Shown here in pieces: positions 14,147 through 23,189 of a stretch of DNA of 64,000 nt. This DNA is from Porticoccus sp041395745. Its GTDB lineage: Bacteria > Pseudomonadota > Gammaproteobacteria > Pseudomonadales > Porticoccaceae. The translations under genes and the position numbers were made by a program. The notes under the pieces were generated by a model. The model had not been told where the DNA came from and searched no databases. It saw only the letters and a list, made by a program, of their open reading frames with translations. Position 1 is the stretch's first letter. Each line of letters opens with the position of its first letter. The stretch lies in contig JAWKZV010000003.1 in assembly GCA_041395745.1 (NCBI GenBank), positions 248,001 through 312,000 on the forward strand. The letters run 5' to 3'.

Positions 14147-15196
14147 TCAGGCATCCGCTTCGATCATTTCCTCAGGATCGGCACTTTCAGCCCGCTTTGA
14201 GGATTTCGGTTCCACCAGCAGCTGCTCGCGGATCTTCTTTTCGACCTCCGCGGCCACAGACGGGTTTTCCTTGAGAAACTCACAGGCGTTGGCCTTGCCC
14301 TGGCCAATCTTGGTGCCATTGTAGGCATACCAGGCACCGGACTTATCCACCAGACCACACTTCACACCAAGATCGATTATTTCACCGAGGCGGTTGATAC
14401 CGGCACCGTATAGAATCTGGAATTCACACTGCTTGAACGGCGGCGAAACCTTGTTCTTTACCACCTTGACCCGGGTCTCGTTGCCGACCACCTCCTCGCC
14501 CTCCTTGACCGAGCCGATGCGGCGGATATCCAAGCGCACGGAGGAATAGAACTTCAGCGCATTACCGCCGGTGGTGGTTTCCGGGTTGCCGAACATCACG
14601 CCGATCTTCATGCGAATCTGGTTAATGAAAATCACCAGGCAATTGGCCTGTTTGATGTTACTGGTCAGTTTGCGCAGCGCCTGGGACATCAAACGCGCCT
14701 GCAAGCCGACGTGGTGATCACCCATCTCACCCTCGATTTCGGCACGGGGAGTCAATGCCGCCACGGAGTCGACCACCAGCACATCAATGGCGCCGGAACG
14801 CACCAGCATATCGGTGACTTCCAGGGCTTGCTCCCCGGTATCCGGTTGGGACACGATCAGATCGTCGACGTTAACACCCAGTTTTTCCGCATAAATCGGG
14901 TCCAGGGCGTGTTCAGCGTCCACAAATGCACAGGTACCGCCCAGCCGCTGGGCTTCGGCAATCACCTGTAGTGTGAGAGTGGTTTTACCGGAGGATTCCG
15001 GGCCATAGATTTCAACAATACGTCCCTTGGGCAGGCCGCCGATACCGAGGGCGATATCCAACCCCAGCGAGCCGGTGGAAATGGAAGGAATGGCCACATG
15101 TTCCCGGTCACCCATACGCATCACGGTGCCCTTGCCGAACTGGCGCTCAATCTGACTCAGTGCCGCCTGAAGTGCTTTTTCCTTGTTTGAATCCAT
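14147..15196 (-). CDS. recA: RecA recombinase
   Basis: The 349-residue protein is canonical: MDSNKEKALQAALSQIERQF, RMGD, the Walker A loop GPESSGKTT (about residues 66-74), the Walker B LVVDSVAAL, loop L1 GEMGDHHVGLQARLMSQALRK, loop L2 MKIGVMFGNPETTTGGNAL and an acidic C-terminus (DPEEMIEADA). RecA binds single-stranded DNA, drives strand exchange and triggers LexA autocleavage in the SOS response. A perfect LexA box lies 78 bases upstream. The gene follows pncC, as in pseudomonads, but recX is not adjacent. Confidence 0.99.
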   Translation of the reverse strand: MDSNKEKALQAALSQIERQFGKGTVMRMGDREHVAIPSISTGSLGLDIALGIGGLPKGRIVEIYGPESSGKTTLTLQVIAEAQRLGGTCAFVDAEHALDPIYAEKLGVNVDDLIVSQPDTGEQALEVTDMLVRSGAIDVLVVDSVAALTPRAEIEGEMGDHHVGLQARLMSQALRKLTSNIKQANCLVIFINQIRMKIGVMFGNPETTTGGNALKFYSSVRLDIRRIGSVKEGEEVVGNETRVKVVKNKVSPPFKQCEFQILYGAGINRLGEIIDLGVKCGLVDKSGAWYAYNGTKIGQGKANACEFLKENPSVAAEVEKKIREQLLVEPKSSKRAESADPEEMIEADA

Positions 15197-15273
15197 GACC
15201 GATGCCTCTTTGGTACTTGTGTAGAGCTTACTTTAAAACGGAATGGGGGCTAGCTTACCCCAACGAACAACTA

Positions 15274-15289
15274 CTGTATAGTCATACAG
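15274..15289. promoter_or_regulatory. LexA (SOS) box in the recA promoter
   Basis: CTGTATAGTCATACAG matches the gammaproteobacterial LexA consensus CTGT-N8-ACAG exactly. It is placed between the pncC stop and recA, where recA SOS boxes lie in Escherichia coli and Pseudomonas. On the minus strand TTAAGA just upstream may be the -35 box; the -10 is poor. This implies LexA-repressed, damage-induced recA. Confidence 0.9.
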
Positions 15290-15293
15290 TATC

Positions 15294-15782
15294 TTAATTG
15301 TCGAGCAGACTGATCAACCCGGTCAGCGCCTGCAATACCGAAGCAGTGCGCACGGCATTGCGGTCGCCATCAAAATGCACGCAGCGGGTGACGGTTTCCC
15401 CGTTGTCGCGTGCCCAACAGAACCAGACTGTCCCCACCAGTTTCTCCGCTGTGCCGCCACCTGGTCCGGCAATGCCACTGATGGCAACGGCAATATCCGC
15501 CTCCGCCAACCGCAATGCGCCACGGGCCATTTCTACCACCACCGCCTCACTGACGGCTCCCTGCTGGGCCAGTGTCTGTCGGGATACGCCGAGCAGGCGC
15601 TCCTTGGCACTGTCGGCATAGGTCACCACCCCCTGACGGAACCAGCTGGAACTGCCGGGAATGTCAGTGATAGCACTGGCGACGCCGCCGCCAGTACAGG
15701 ACTCGGCACAGGTGACGGTAGCGCGCCCATTCAGCAGCAGTTCACCGAGACGGGCGGCCAATGTTCGAATCGATTTTTCCAT
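15294..15782 (-). CDS. pncC: CinA C-terminal domain protein, nicotinamide-nucleotide amidase
   Basis: From the ATG at 15782 the product, 162 residues, contains only the CinA C-terminal domain: LGELLLNGRATVTCAESCTGGGVASAITDIPGSS, VVTYADSAKERLLGVS, VSEAVVVEMARGAL and AISGIAGPGGGTAEKLVGTVW. The catalytic Ser-Cys block ESCTGG is intact. Such stand-alone proteins hydrolyse nicotinamide mononucleotide to nicotinate mononucleotide in pyridine-nucleotide recycling. The frame stays open to a start at 15818, but the residues added are not conserved. It directly precedes recA, a common pairing, with the recA SOS box beginning 20 bases upstream of... its own stop side, i.e. overlapping the intergenic gap. 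Confidence 0.92.
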   Translation of the reverse strand: MEKSIRTLAARLGELLLNGRATVTCAESCTGGGVASAITDIPGSSSWFRQGVVTYADSAKERLLGVSRQTLAQQGAVSEAVVVEMARGALRLAEADIAVAISGIAGPGGGTAEKLVGTVWFCWARDNGETVTRCVHFDGDRNAVRTASVLQALTGLISLLDN

Positions 15783-15838
15783 GACATGACGGTAAGCCAG
15801 TGTCACATTCACTGGCAAGTACTATGCAGGACGAGCCT

Positions 15839-16990
15839 TCAGCGAAAAGTCACTGTCACCAGTGTTTCGTAGTGATAGGTGCCGGGGAACAGATCAATCA
15901 ATGCAACCTGGTCGATGCGAGCCCTGTCGCCCAGCGACTGCAGGTCCCGCACCAGAGTGGCAGCATTGCAGCTTACATACACCAGCTTCTCCGGCTTGAA
16001 GGCCTTGACCCACTGCTGCAGATCGGGGAAACCCTTGCGCGGCGGGTCTACCAGCAGCACATCGAAGCGCTCTCGCTTGCAGCGGGCCCGAAAAGTGCGC
16101 AATGCCGTATCCGAAAACAGATCCAGATGGACAAAACTCAGCGCCTCCCCCTTCACTCGGTCGGGGGCGAAATCCACCATGACCCGCTCCATGGCCGGAT
16201 ACTTTTCCAGCGCCAGGTCGGAGAGGTTGCCCTCACCGGAAAACAGGTCCAGTAGTGAACCCACCGGCGCGTCGCCGAGCTGGCTCAGCACTGCTTCCCG
16301 CAACGCCTGGTTCATAGCGCGATTGACCTGGGTAAAACCGCCGTGTGCATAGGGCTTGTCCCATTGCACACTGACACCCTCTTCGGTCAGGTACAGCTCG
16401 CAGTGTCCCTGACCTTCCCGGTCCGCAGCCCAGCTGCGATCCCGGTAGAGATCGTCAAAGCTCTCCCGCAATGGCTCCTCGATAATCGGGCAGCCGGGAA
16501 TTTCCAGCACACTGTCTGCCACCGGGTCGATCAGGCCGATGTACTTGTGGCGATAGTGCAACTGCATGCGATTGCGATAGCCGAGACGCTCCGGCGCAGG
16601 TACCACGTCAATCTCAGGCACCACCACTGCCAGGCGCTTCAGGTGATCTGCCAGGGCACCCCGCTTGTATTGCAATTCACTGCTGTAATCCGTGTGTAGA
16701 AAATGGCAACCGGGGCAGCGGCCAAAATGAGGGCACTCGGGCTCGATCCGGTTATCCGCCGTCACAGCCAACTCATCCATGCGGGCAAACAGGACACCCT
16801 TGCTGGCCCGGAAAATGGTAGCCTGCCCCTGCTCACCAGGAAGGGTTTTCGGGATAAAGCAGGGTTTACCGTCAATATGCGCGACCCCCTGTCCCATGGC
16901 GTCCATGGTTTCTATTATGAAGCTCACTTTCCCTGTGTGAGCAGGGGAAATACGCTTTTTTGAACTCCGCACATAAGGCCTTTTCTTCAA
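15839..16990 (-). CDS. TrmA/RlmD-family class I SAM-dependent RNA (uracil-5) methyltransferase
   Basis: The 383-residue protein has an N-terminal TRAM-like domain (TGKVSFIIETMDAMGQGVAHIDGKPCFIPKTLPGE), an iron-sulphur type cysteine cluster (ECPHFGRCPGCHFLH), and a Rossmann methyltransferase with LLDLFSGEGNLSDLAL, LLVDPPRKGF and the catalytic-cysteine loop LVYVSCNAATLVRDL. This is the RumA/RlmD/TrmA family, which makes m5U in rRNA or tRNA. The protein is shorter than RlmD (about 430), and the exact target base (U1939 or U747 of 23S rRNA, or another) cannot be chosen from sequence alone. It is upstream of pncC on the same strand with a 56-base gap. Confidence 0.88.
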   Translation of the reverse strand: MKKRPYVRSSKKRISPAHTGKVSFIIETMDAMGQGVAHIDGKPCFIPKTLPGEQGQATIFRASKGVLFARMDELAVTADNRIEPECPHFGRCPGCHFLHTDYSSELQYKRGALADHLKRLAVVVPEIDVVPAPERLGYRNRMQLHYRHKYIGLIDPVADSVLEIPGCPIIEEPLRESFDDLYRDRSWAADREGQGHCELYLTEEGVSVQWDKPYAHGGFTQVNRAMNQALREAVLSQLGDAPVGSLLDLFSGEGNLSDLALEKYPAMERVMVDFAPDRVKGEALSFVHLDLFSDTALRTFRARCKRERFDVLLVDPPRKGFPDLQQWVKAFKPEKLVYVSCNAATLVRDLQSLGDRARIDQVALIDLFPGTYHYETLVTVTFR

Positions 16991-17059
16991 GGAAAACTCT
17001 CTCTGTTTACAAGTGAAATAATTAATTCGTCGCCATAGTTTGTTTGGCTGACTTTCAGA

Positions 17060-18073
17060 CTAGCGCCCACCCAAGGCAAAAGCGGTTATACGAGGGAACC
17101 ATTTTTTCGTACACCCACTAAACAGAATACAGCCATATACCGTCAGTACCGGCGCTGCAAACCAATACGCCATATATGGGAATCCGGACAGCCATTTCTG
17201 AAAAACAAACCACAGCAACAGCAAGATGGGGCCATGTGCCAAAAAGGTAAAAAAGCTGCTTCGGGAATTTTCCAATAGGAAGCGCCCAGGAGCAGTACCC
17301 ATCAGCATTGCCATGCTCGGCCATACCAGAAAGGGTGAAATCAATCTGAACCACTCCCTGTTCTGTATTTTCAACAAGACAATCATCGCGCAGCTAGCTA
17401 AAAACAACGCCAGCAGTACTGGAGCGTATCGATCAAGCGCCGCCAGATCCCAATTCTGGGTATAGGCAAGCCCTCCCAGATAGAAGCTAACCAACATACT
17501 GTTGCGAATCACAAAGGGGCCATCCAGATTAAAAAAGTATACAAGCATCACCAAAGCCAGCCCCACATAGGGACTACGCCTCAACAGCAGACCAAGAACA
17601 GGAGCCAGAAGTGAAACGGCAAATAAATCTCGAAGAAAATTCAGTGGATAATTCACTGGAGTGCCATGCAGTCCAGTGACCGCGTTTAACCAACTGAGCC
17701 CTTCGATCGGATACAACTTGACAGAAAAACTGTGGGAGCCGAGTTGGTATTTCTGAAGGACAAAAACGATCAAGGCCAGTGGCAAATTCCAGATGAGCAA
17801 GGGGATCAGCAAAGAGTTGGTCTTACTCTTAAGAAGGGAAAGATACTGCCTATCCAGTCCGGAGCGAAATAACAGATAGCCTGACATGACCGTCAATACA
17901 GGCACAGTGGCCCGGAACACCCCGTGAGCGAAGAAGGCCTTAAAATAATCAAAGGCTCCATTAACACCAACGCTGCTTAGAGACTGATAAACCGGCAGGT
18001 GCAGAACCACAATCCCGATGACCATCAAATAGCGGGTAATCCAAATTCTGTCACTGATATCCTTCTGTAACAT
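17060..18073 (-). CDS. Acyltransferase family 3 membrane protein
   Basis: From the ATG at 18073 the product, 337 residues, has about ten hydrophobic helices. Its N-terminus DRIWITRYLMVIGIVVLHLP, followed by VPVLTVMSGYLLFRSG, marks acyltransferase 3 (OafA/YiaH type) proteins, where the Arg and the His in the first helix are part of the active centre. Such enzymes O-acylate cell-surface glycans, exopolysaccharide or antibiotic precursors. The gene is distinctly AT-richer than its neighbours and has no glycan gene beside it, so it may have been acquired by transfer. An ATG at 18097 is an alternative start. Confidence 0.85.
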   Translation of the reverse strand: MLQKDISDRIWITRYLMVIGIVVLHLPVYQSLSSVGVNGAFDYFKAFFAHGVFRATVPVLTVMSGYLLFRSGLDRQYLSLLKSKTNSLLIPLLIWNLPLALIVFVLQKYQLGSHSFSVKLYPIEGLSWLNAVTGLHGTPVNYPLNFLRDLFAVSLLAPVLGLLLRRSPYVGLALVMLVYFFNLDGPFVIRNSMLVSFYLGGLAYTQNWDLAALDRYAPVLLALFLASCAMIVLLKIQNREWFRLISPFLVWPSMAMLMGTAPGRFLLENSRSSFFTFLAHGPILLLLWFVFQKWLSGFPYMAYWFAAPVLTVYGCILFSGCTKKWFPRITAFALGGR

Positions 18074-18250
18074 CCGTCCCTCCGGTGAAAACAGCATTTC
18101 ATGAAATATCCCTGTGCTTAACAGCGTGGATAATAGTTAAGGCTGTCTGACTTGACTACCTGCTGCTTACCCCACATCAAGCCCGGTGTTTTGCTGACCC
18201 AACGATTCACGTAGAATCCAGCGCTTGTCCCAGCCAAAAACAACCCCGAC

Positions 18251-20833
18251 ATGACCTCAGCGGCAATGCCCGAACAGCACACCCCGATGATGCAGCAGTA
18301 CCTGCGCATCAAGGCCCAGCACCCCCACGAACTAGTGTTCTACCGCATGGGGGACTTCTATGAGCTGTTCTACAACGACGCCAAAAAGGCCGCCCGGCTG
18401 TTGGACGTGACCCTCACTGCCCGCGGCAAGTCGGCGGGCCAGCCAATTCCCATGGCCGGGGTGCCCTACCACGCGGCGGAGGGTTACCTGGCGAAGCTGG
18501 TGAAACTCGGCGAATCGGTGGCGATCTGTGAGCAGATCGGCGATCCCGCCACCAGCAAGGGGCCGGTGGAACGGCAGGTAGTGCGCATCGTCACCCCCGG
18601 CACTATCAGCGACGAGGCCCTGCTGGACGAGCGTCGCGACAACCTGTTGGCGGCAGTGTCCTACCACCGGGACCATTTCGGCATCGCCACCCTGGATATC
18701 GGCAGCGGCCGCTTCCTGGTTCTGGAAGTGGACAGCCCCGAGGGGCTGCTCAGTGAACTGCAACGGCTGAACCCTGCAGAACTGCTGGTGGGTGACGACT
18801 TCCCGCACCCGGAACTGCTGCAACAGCGGCGCGGCGTGCGCCATCGCCAGCCCTGGGAATTCGAGGCGGACACCGCCCGCCGCCAGTTGATCGACCAGTT
18901 TGGCACCAAGGACCTGACCGCCTTCGGCTGCGATAACCTGCCGCTGGCCCTGGCCGCCGCCGGCTGCCTGTTGCAGTACGCTCGCGAAACCCAGCGCACC
19001 GCACTGCCGCATATCCGCAGCCTCAGCCACGAAAACCGCGACGACAGCGTGATCCTGGACGCGGCCACCCGGCGCAACCTGGAACTGAGCCTCAATCTCA
19101 ACGGCGAGACCGACAACACCCTACTGTCGGTGCTGGACACTACCGCCACCGCCATGGGCAGCCGGCTGCTGAACCGCTGGCTCAACCGGCCGTTGCGCAA
19201 CCTGAATATTTTACTGGGCCGCCAGCAGGCGCTGGCCGCCCTGCGCCTCGATTACCGCTACGAATCCCTCACCGAACACCTGAAACAGGTGGGCGATATG
19301 GAGCGCATTCTCGGTCGGGTGGCGTTGCGTTCGGCACGGCCCCGGGATCTGACCCGGCTGCGTCAGTCACTGGCCGCCCTGCCGGGCATTCAACAAATAC
19401 TTTCAGCTACTGAATCGGATCGGTTACAGCAACTCTCACAACAGGCCGGCGAATTTCCCGAACTGGTGGCGCTGCTGGAACGGGCCATTGCCGAAAATCC
19501 ACCGGTGGTGATTCGCGATGGCGGCGTCATCGCCGAAGGCTACGACAGCGAACTGGACGAACTGCGCAACCTCAGCACCAATGCCGGGCAGTTCCTGGTG
19601 GACCTGGAAGAGCGGGAAAAATCCCGCACCGGCATCAGCACCCTCAAGGTGGGCTACAATCGGGTTCACGGCTACTACATTGAGATCTCCCGCGCCCAGG
19701 CTGGGCAGGCTCCGATGGACTATATCCGCCGCCAGACCCTGAAGAACGCCGAGCGCTACATCACGCCGGAGCTAAAAGAGTTCGAGGACAAGGCTCTGAG
19801 CGCCAAGAGCCGTGCCCTGAGCCGGGAAAAAGCCCTCTACGAGGCGCTGGTCGAGACGCTCAACGAACAATTGCTGCCACTGCAGGACTGCGCTGCCGCG
19901 GTCTCCGAACTGGATGTGCTGGTGTGCCTGGCGGAGCGCGCCGACAGCCTCAGCCTGAGCCAGCCTACCCTGCAGGAGCAGCCCGGAATAGAGGTCAGCG
20001 GCGGCCGCCACCCGGTGGTGGAGCAGGTGCTGGACGGCCCCTTCGTGGCCAATGACCTGAGCCTCAACGAGCAGCGCCGCATGCTGGTAATCACCGGTCC
20101 CAACATGGGCGGTAAATCCACCTATATGCGCCAGGCGGCACTGATCGTGCTGCTGGCACATATCGGCAGTTGTGTACCTGCGGAGAGCGCCAGCATCGGC
20201 CTGGTGGACCGCATCTTCACTCGCATCGGCTCCTCCGATGACCTGGCGGGCGGGCGCTCCACCTTTATGGTGGAAATGACCGAGACCGCCAACATCCTGC
20301 ACAACGCCAGCGAGCGCAGCCTGGTGTTAATGGACGAGATCGGCCGCGGCACCAGCACCTTCGACGGTCTGTCCCTGGCCTGGGCCTGCGCGGTACAACT
20401 GGCGGAGAAGGTGAAGGCCTTTACCCTGTTCGCCACCCACTACTTCGAACTGACGGCGCTGCCGGACAAAACCGTCGGGGTGGTCAACGTGCATCTGGAC
20501 GCCACCGAGTACAACGACGATATCGTGTTCCTGCACGCGGTACAGGAAGGACCCGCCAGCCAGAGCTACGGTATCCAGGTGGCCAAGCTGGCAGGCATCC
20601 CCGCAGAGGTGATTGCCCTGGCCCGCCGCGAGCTGGCCAGCCTTGAAGCCGGCGCCCACCCCACCGTGGTGCCCGCCCAAGCCACCAGCCAACCTCGCCA
20701 GAGCGATCTGTTTTCAGATCCACTGGGGGCTGCACTGCTGGCGGCACTGGCGGACATCGACCCGGACGACCTCTCCCCCAAACAGGCACTGGAACAGCTT
20801 TACGCACTGAAAGCACTCAGCAAAGGCCGCTGA
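18251..20833 (+). CDS. mutS: DNA mismatch repair protein MutS
   Basis: The 860-residue protein contains the mismatch-recognition domain with the Phe-x-Glu motif (YRMGDFYELFYNDAKKAARLLD), the connector and lever domains, and the C-terminal ABC ATPase with GPNMGGKSTYMRQ, the Walker B LVLMDEIGRGTSTFDG and FATHYFELT. The end (DPDDLSPKQALEQLYALKAL) is the standard C-terminal tetramer segment. MutS binds mismatches and starts methyl-directed repair with MutL. fdxA follows on the same strand at a 104-base interval that includes its own promoter, the mutS-fdxA order of pseudomonads. Confidence 0.99.
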   Translation: MTSAAMPEQHTPMMQQYLRIKAQHPHELVFYRMGDFYELFYNDAKKAARLLDVTLTARGKSAGQPIPMAGVPYHAAEGYLAKLVKLGESVAICEQIGDPATSKGPVERQVVRIVTPGTISDEALLDERRDNLLAAVSYHRDHFGIATLDIGSGRFLVLEVDSPEGLLSELQRLNPAELLVGDDFPHPELLQQRRGVRHRQPWEFEADTARRQLIDQFGTKDLTAFGCDNLPLALAAAGCLLQYARETQRTALPHIRSLSHENRDDSVILDAATRRNLELSLNLNGETDNTLLSVLDTTATAMGSRLLNRWLNRPLRNLNILLGRQQALAALRLDYRYESLTEHLKQVGDMERILGRVALRSARPRDLTRLRQSLAALPGIQQILSATESDRLQQLSQQAGEFPELVALLERAIAENPPVVIRDGGVIAEGYDSELDELRNLSTNAGQFLVDLEEREKSRTGISTLKVGYNRVHGYYIEISRAQAGQAPMDYIRRQTLKNAERYITPELKEFEDKALSAKSRALSREKALYEALVETLNEQLLPLQDCAAAVSELDVLVCLAERADSLSLSQPTLQEQPGIEVSGGRHPVVEQVLDGPFVANDLSLNEQRRMLVITGPNMGGKSTYMRQAALIVLLAHIGSCVPAESASIGLVDRIFTRIGSSDDLAGGRSTFMVEMTETANILHNASERSLVLMDEIGRGTSTFDGLSLAWACAVQLAEKVKAFTLFATHYFELTALPDKTVGVVNVHLDATEYNDDIVFLHAVQEGPASQSYGIQVAKLAGIPAEVIALARRELASLEAGAHPTVVPAQATSQPRQSDLFSDPLGAALLAALADIDPDDLSPKQALEQLYALKALSKGR

Positions 20834-20869
20834 TCTGCCTAAAACACCGGCAAATTTGCCCGCTGAAGG

Positions 20870-20899
20870 TTTAAATCGCCGTTTTGATTTCTGTATAAT
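20870..20899 (+). promoter_or_regulatory. Probable sigma-70 promoter of fdxA
   Basis: A perfect TATAAT at 20894-20899 follows TTTAAA (20870-20875) after 18 bases, 38 bases before the fdxA start codon. It would allow expression of fdxA apart from mutS. Confidence 0.55.
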
Positions 20900-20937
20900 G
20901 CGCCGCTGTTCCATTAGCCGCTTCACGGAGAACACCC

Positions 20938-21261
20938 ATGACATTTGTCGTCGGCGAAAACTGCATCAAATGCAAATACACTGACTGCGTGGAAGTCTGC
21001 CCGGTAGACTGCTTCTACGAAGGCCCCAACTTCCTGGTGATTCACCCGGACGAGTGTATCGACTGTGCCCTCTGTGAGCCCGAGTGTCCCGCCGAGGCGA
21101 TCTTCTCCGAAGACGAACTGCCCGCAGACCAGCAGGTTTACCTGGAACTGAATGCTGAGCTGGCAGACGTGTGGCCCAACATCACCGAGAAGAAAGATTC
21201 CCTTCCCGATGCCGAGGAATGGGATGGCGTGTCGGACAAACTGAAATATCTGGAGCGCTGA
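20938..21261 (+). CDS. fdxA: Seven-iron ferredoxin FdxA
   Basis: The 107-residue product starts MTFVVGENCIKCKYTDCVEVCPVDCF, in which the first cluster motif binds a [3Fe-4S] centre and shares ligands with a [4Fe-4S] site, followed by CIDCALCEPECPAEAI. The tail ADVWPNITEKKDSLPDAEEWDGVSDKLKYLER is conserved in the Azotobacter/Pseudomonas FdI family. The protein carries single electrons in the cytoplasm; its partner is not known from context. Promoter and terminator both lie close, so it is probably monocistronic. Confidence 0.97.
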   Translation: MTFVVGENCIKCKYTDCVEVCPVDCFYEGPNFLVIHPDECIDCALCEPECPAEAIFSEDELPADQQVYLELNAELADVWPNITEKKDSLPDAEEWDGVSDKLKYLER

Positions 21262-21290
21262 TCGCTCCAACCGGGCAATCGGTACCCCAT

Positions 21291-21318
21291 AAAAAAGGCG
21301 GCCAATGGCCGCCTTTTT
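21291..21318. terminator. Bidirectional terminator between fdxA and sppA
   Basis: The stem AGGCGGCC/GGCCGCCT with a 3-base loop is flanked by AAAAAA on the left and TTTTT on the right. It can serve fdxA on plus and sppA on minus, whose stop codon is 18 bases away. Confidence 0.88.
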
Positions 21319-21335
21319 CGTGCCCGGGATTCAGG

Positions 21336-23189
21336 TCAGGGTGCATCGCAGTCAAAGCACTGCAAGTACATGCCACGGGGATCGTTGAAGTGGCTGAACG
21401 GCTCGAGACGGCGGCCCAGGTCATACAGACCAGCCAACCAACCCTGGGGCTGCCACTGGGACACCAGACCAGCCATCCAGACGCCCGCCTGGCCCTCGGC
21501 AATCTCCTGCAATAACTGCTCGCGGAAATCCAGCGGCTTGCGGACCTCCTCTACATCGTATTGCTCCAGTCCCGCCGCCCGGGCAGCGGATTCAATGGCC
21601 TTGTCCAGATTGCCCAGTTGGTCCACCAGCCCCAGTTCCAGTGCTTTCTCGCCAGTCCAGACATGGCCCTGGGCCACCTGGTGGATCTGTTCCGGAGTGC
21701 TGCCCCGCGCCTGCGCCACCAGTGACAGGAAGTTGTCATAGATGTGGTTAACACCGGACTGGATTACCTGTTTGCCCTGTTCCGACATGGGCCGGTCCAG
21801 ATGGTAGAGATCCGCCAGGCCAGTGGTGCCGACACCATCGCTGCTGACCCCCAATGCGGCCAGACTCTCCTCAAAGGTGGGGATTACGCCAAACACACCG
21901 ATGGAGCCGGTAATGGTTGTGGGGCTCGCCCACACTTCATTACTGCCCATGGCGATCCAGTAACCGCCGGAAGCGGCCACGCTACCCATAGACACGATCA
22001 CCGGCAGACCGGCATCGCGGGTGGCCAGCACTTCCTGGCGAATCACTTCCGAAGCAAAGGCACTGCCGCCGGGGCTGTCGATACGCAGCACCAGCGCCTT
22101 GATCCGGTCATCCTTGCGGGCTTGCCGGAACAGTGCCGCCAGGCTGTCGCCGCCCACGGTGCCGGAGGGCTGTTCGCCATCCAGAATCATTCCCTTGGCA
22201 ACAATCAGGCCGATCTTGCCGACATCCGGTTTCGCTTCCAGCATGTCAGCACGGCGGATGTGGCTCAGGTAGCGCTTCATGTCAATGCCCTGAAAGTCGC
22301 CCTCGTCGTTGACTCCGGCCAACTGCCGCAAGCGCTCGGCCATCTGCGGACGGGTCGACAGTTTGTCCACAAGGCCACTGGCCAGTGCCAGCTCGGCGGC
22401 GTTGCCCTGATGAGCCGCCAGCTTCGCGCCCAGATTGTTGACGTAATCATTGATGGCATCGGTGGGCAGATCCCGTTGAGACTCGACCCGATCGGTATAC
22501 ACCGCCCACAGAGAGTTCAGCCAGGCGCTGTTGTGTTCCCTCGAGGCCGGCGACATATCGTTGCGGGTAAAGGGCTCGATGGCATCCTTGTAGGTGCCTA
22601 CCCGGAACACGTGCACGTTGACCTTCAGCTTGTCGAGGGCATCCTTGAAATAGTTGCGGTAGCTGCCGTAACCGGTGATCAACACCGAGCCCATGGGATT
22701 GAGATGGATCTCATCCGCATAACTGGCCAGGTAATACTGTTCCTGGGTGAAATTATCACCCACAGCGATGATCGGCTTGCCGCTGTCACGGAAGCGATTC
22801 AGGGCCTGGCCGATGTCCTCCAGCTTGGTGAGCCCGCCGCCCACCAGATAGTCCAGCCTCAACACCAGTGAAGTGATACGCGGGTCCGTGCTGGCCCGGT
22901 CGATAGCTTCAATCACATCAGAGACCAGCGTCTCCGCATCGGCGGGACTGCTCTGCTGCATCAATTGCGTCAGCGGATCGGTATAGGTTTTCTGTTCCAC
23001 CAGAAAACCGCCCGGCGTCAGGCTCAGCGCAGCCCGCTCCGGCAAAGGCTTCGCCTCCTTCTGGAACAGACTGATCACCAGCACGGCGATCAGCAGCAGG
23101 AACAGGAGGTTGATCAGCATGCGGATGCCGTAGACCAGCTTGCCGATAAAACGAAAGAAGCGTCGAATCAGACCGGGTTTTTCACTCAT
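21336..23189 (-). CDS. sppA: Signal peptide peptidase SppA, 67-kDa type
   Basis: A 617-residue protein with one N-terminal membrane anchor (residues 24-42) and two tandem S49 domains. The catalytic Lys lies in GTYKDAIEPF (Lys201) and the nucleophilic Ser in MGSVAASGGYW (Ser407), as in Escherichia coli SppA. The enzyme is a membrane-bound tetrameric Ser-Lys protease that cleaves remnant signal peptides after secretion. It overlaps the upstream DUF2069 gene by four bases, so the two are co-transcribed. The C-terminal tail has Cys residues (LQCFDCDAP) of no known role. Confidence 0.96.
   Translation of the reverse strand: MSEKPGLIRRFFRFIGKLVYGIRMLINLLFLLLIAVLVISLFQKEAKPLPERAALSLTPGGFLVEQKTYTDPLTQLMQQSSPADAETLVSDVIEAIDRASTDPRITSLVLRLDYLVGGGLTKLEDIGQALNRFRDSGKPIIAVGDNFTQEQYYLASYADEIHLNPMGSVLITGYGSYRNYFKDALDKLKVNVHVFRVGTYKDAIEPFTRNDMSPASREHNSAWLNSLWAVYTDRVESQRDLPTDAINDYVNNLGAKLAAHQGNAAELALASGLVDKLSTRPQMAERLRQLAGVNDEGDFQGIDMKRYLSHIRRADMLEAKPDVGKIGLIVAKGMILDGEQPSGTVGGDSLAALFRQARKDDRIKALVLRIDSPGGSAFASEVIRQEVLATRDAGLPVIVSMGSVAASGGYWIAMGSNEVWASPTTITGSIGVFGVIPTFEESLAALGVSSDGVGTTGLADLYHLDRPMSEQGKQVIQSGVNHIYDNFLSLVAQARGSTPEQIHQVAQGHVWTGEKALELGLVDQLGNLDKAIESAARAAGLEQYDVEEVRKPLDFREQLLQEIAEGQAGVWMAGLVSQWQPQGWLAGLYDLGRRLEPFSHFNDPRGMYLQCFDCDAP

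Noticed and set aside
13844..14200. Ala-Gln, Gly-Leu and Trp-Ala repeat proteins across the hexanucleotide array
   Set aside because: They arise because a six-base repeat without stops is open in all frames. None has a domain outside the repeat.
18118..18312. 64-codon minus-strand frame upstream of and overlapping mutS
   Set aside because: It overlaps the mutS N-terminus and has no conserved feature.
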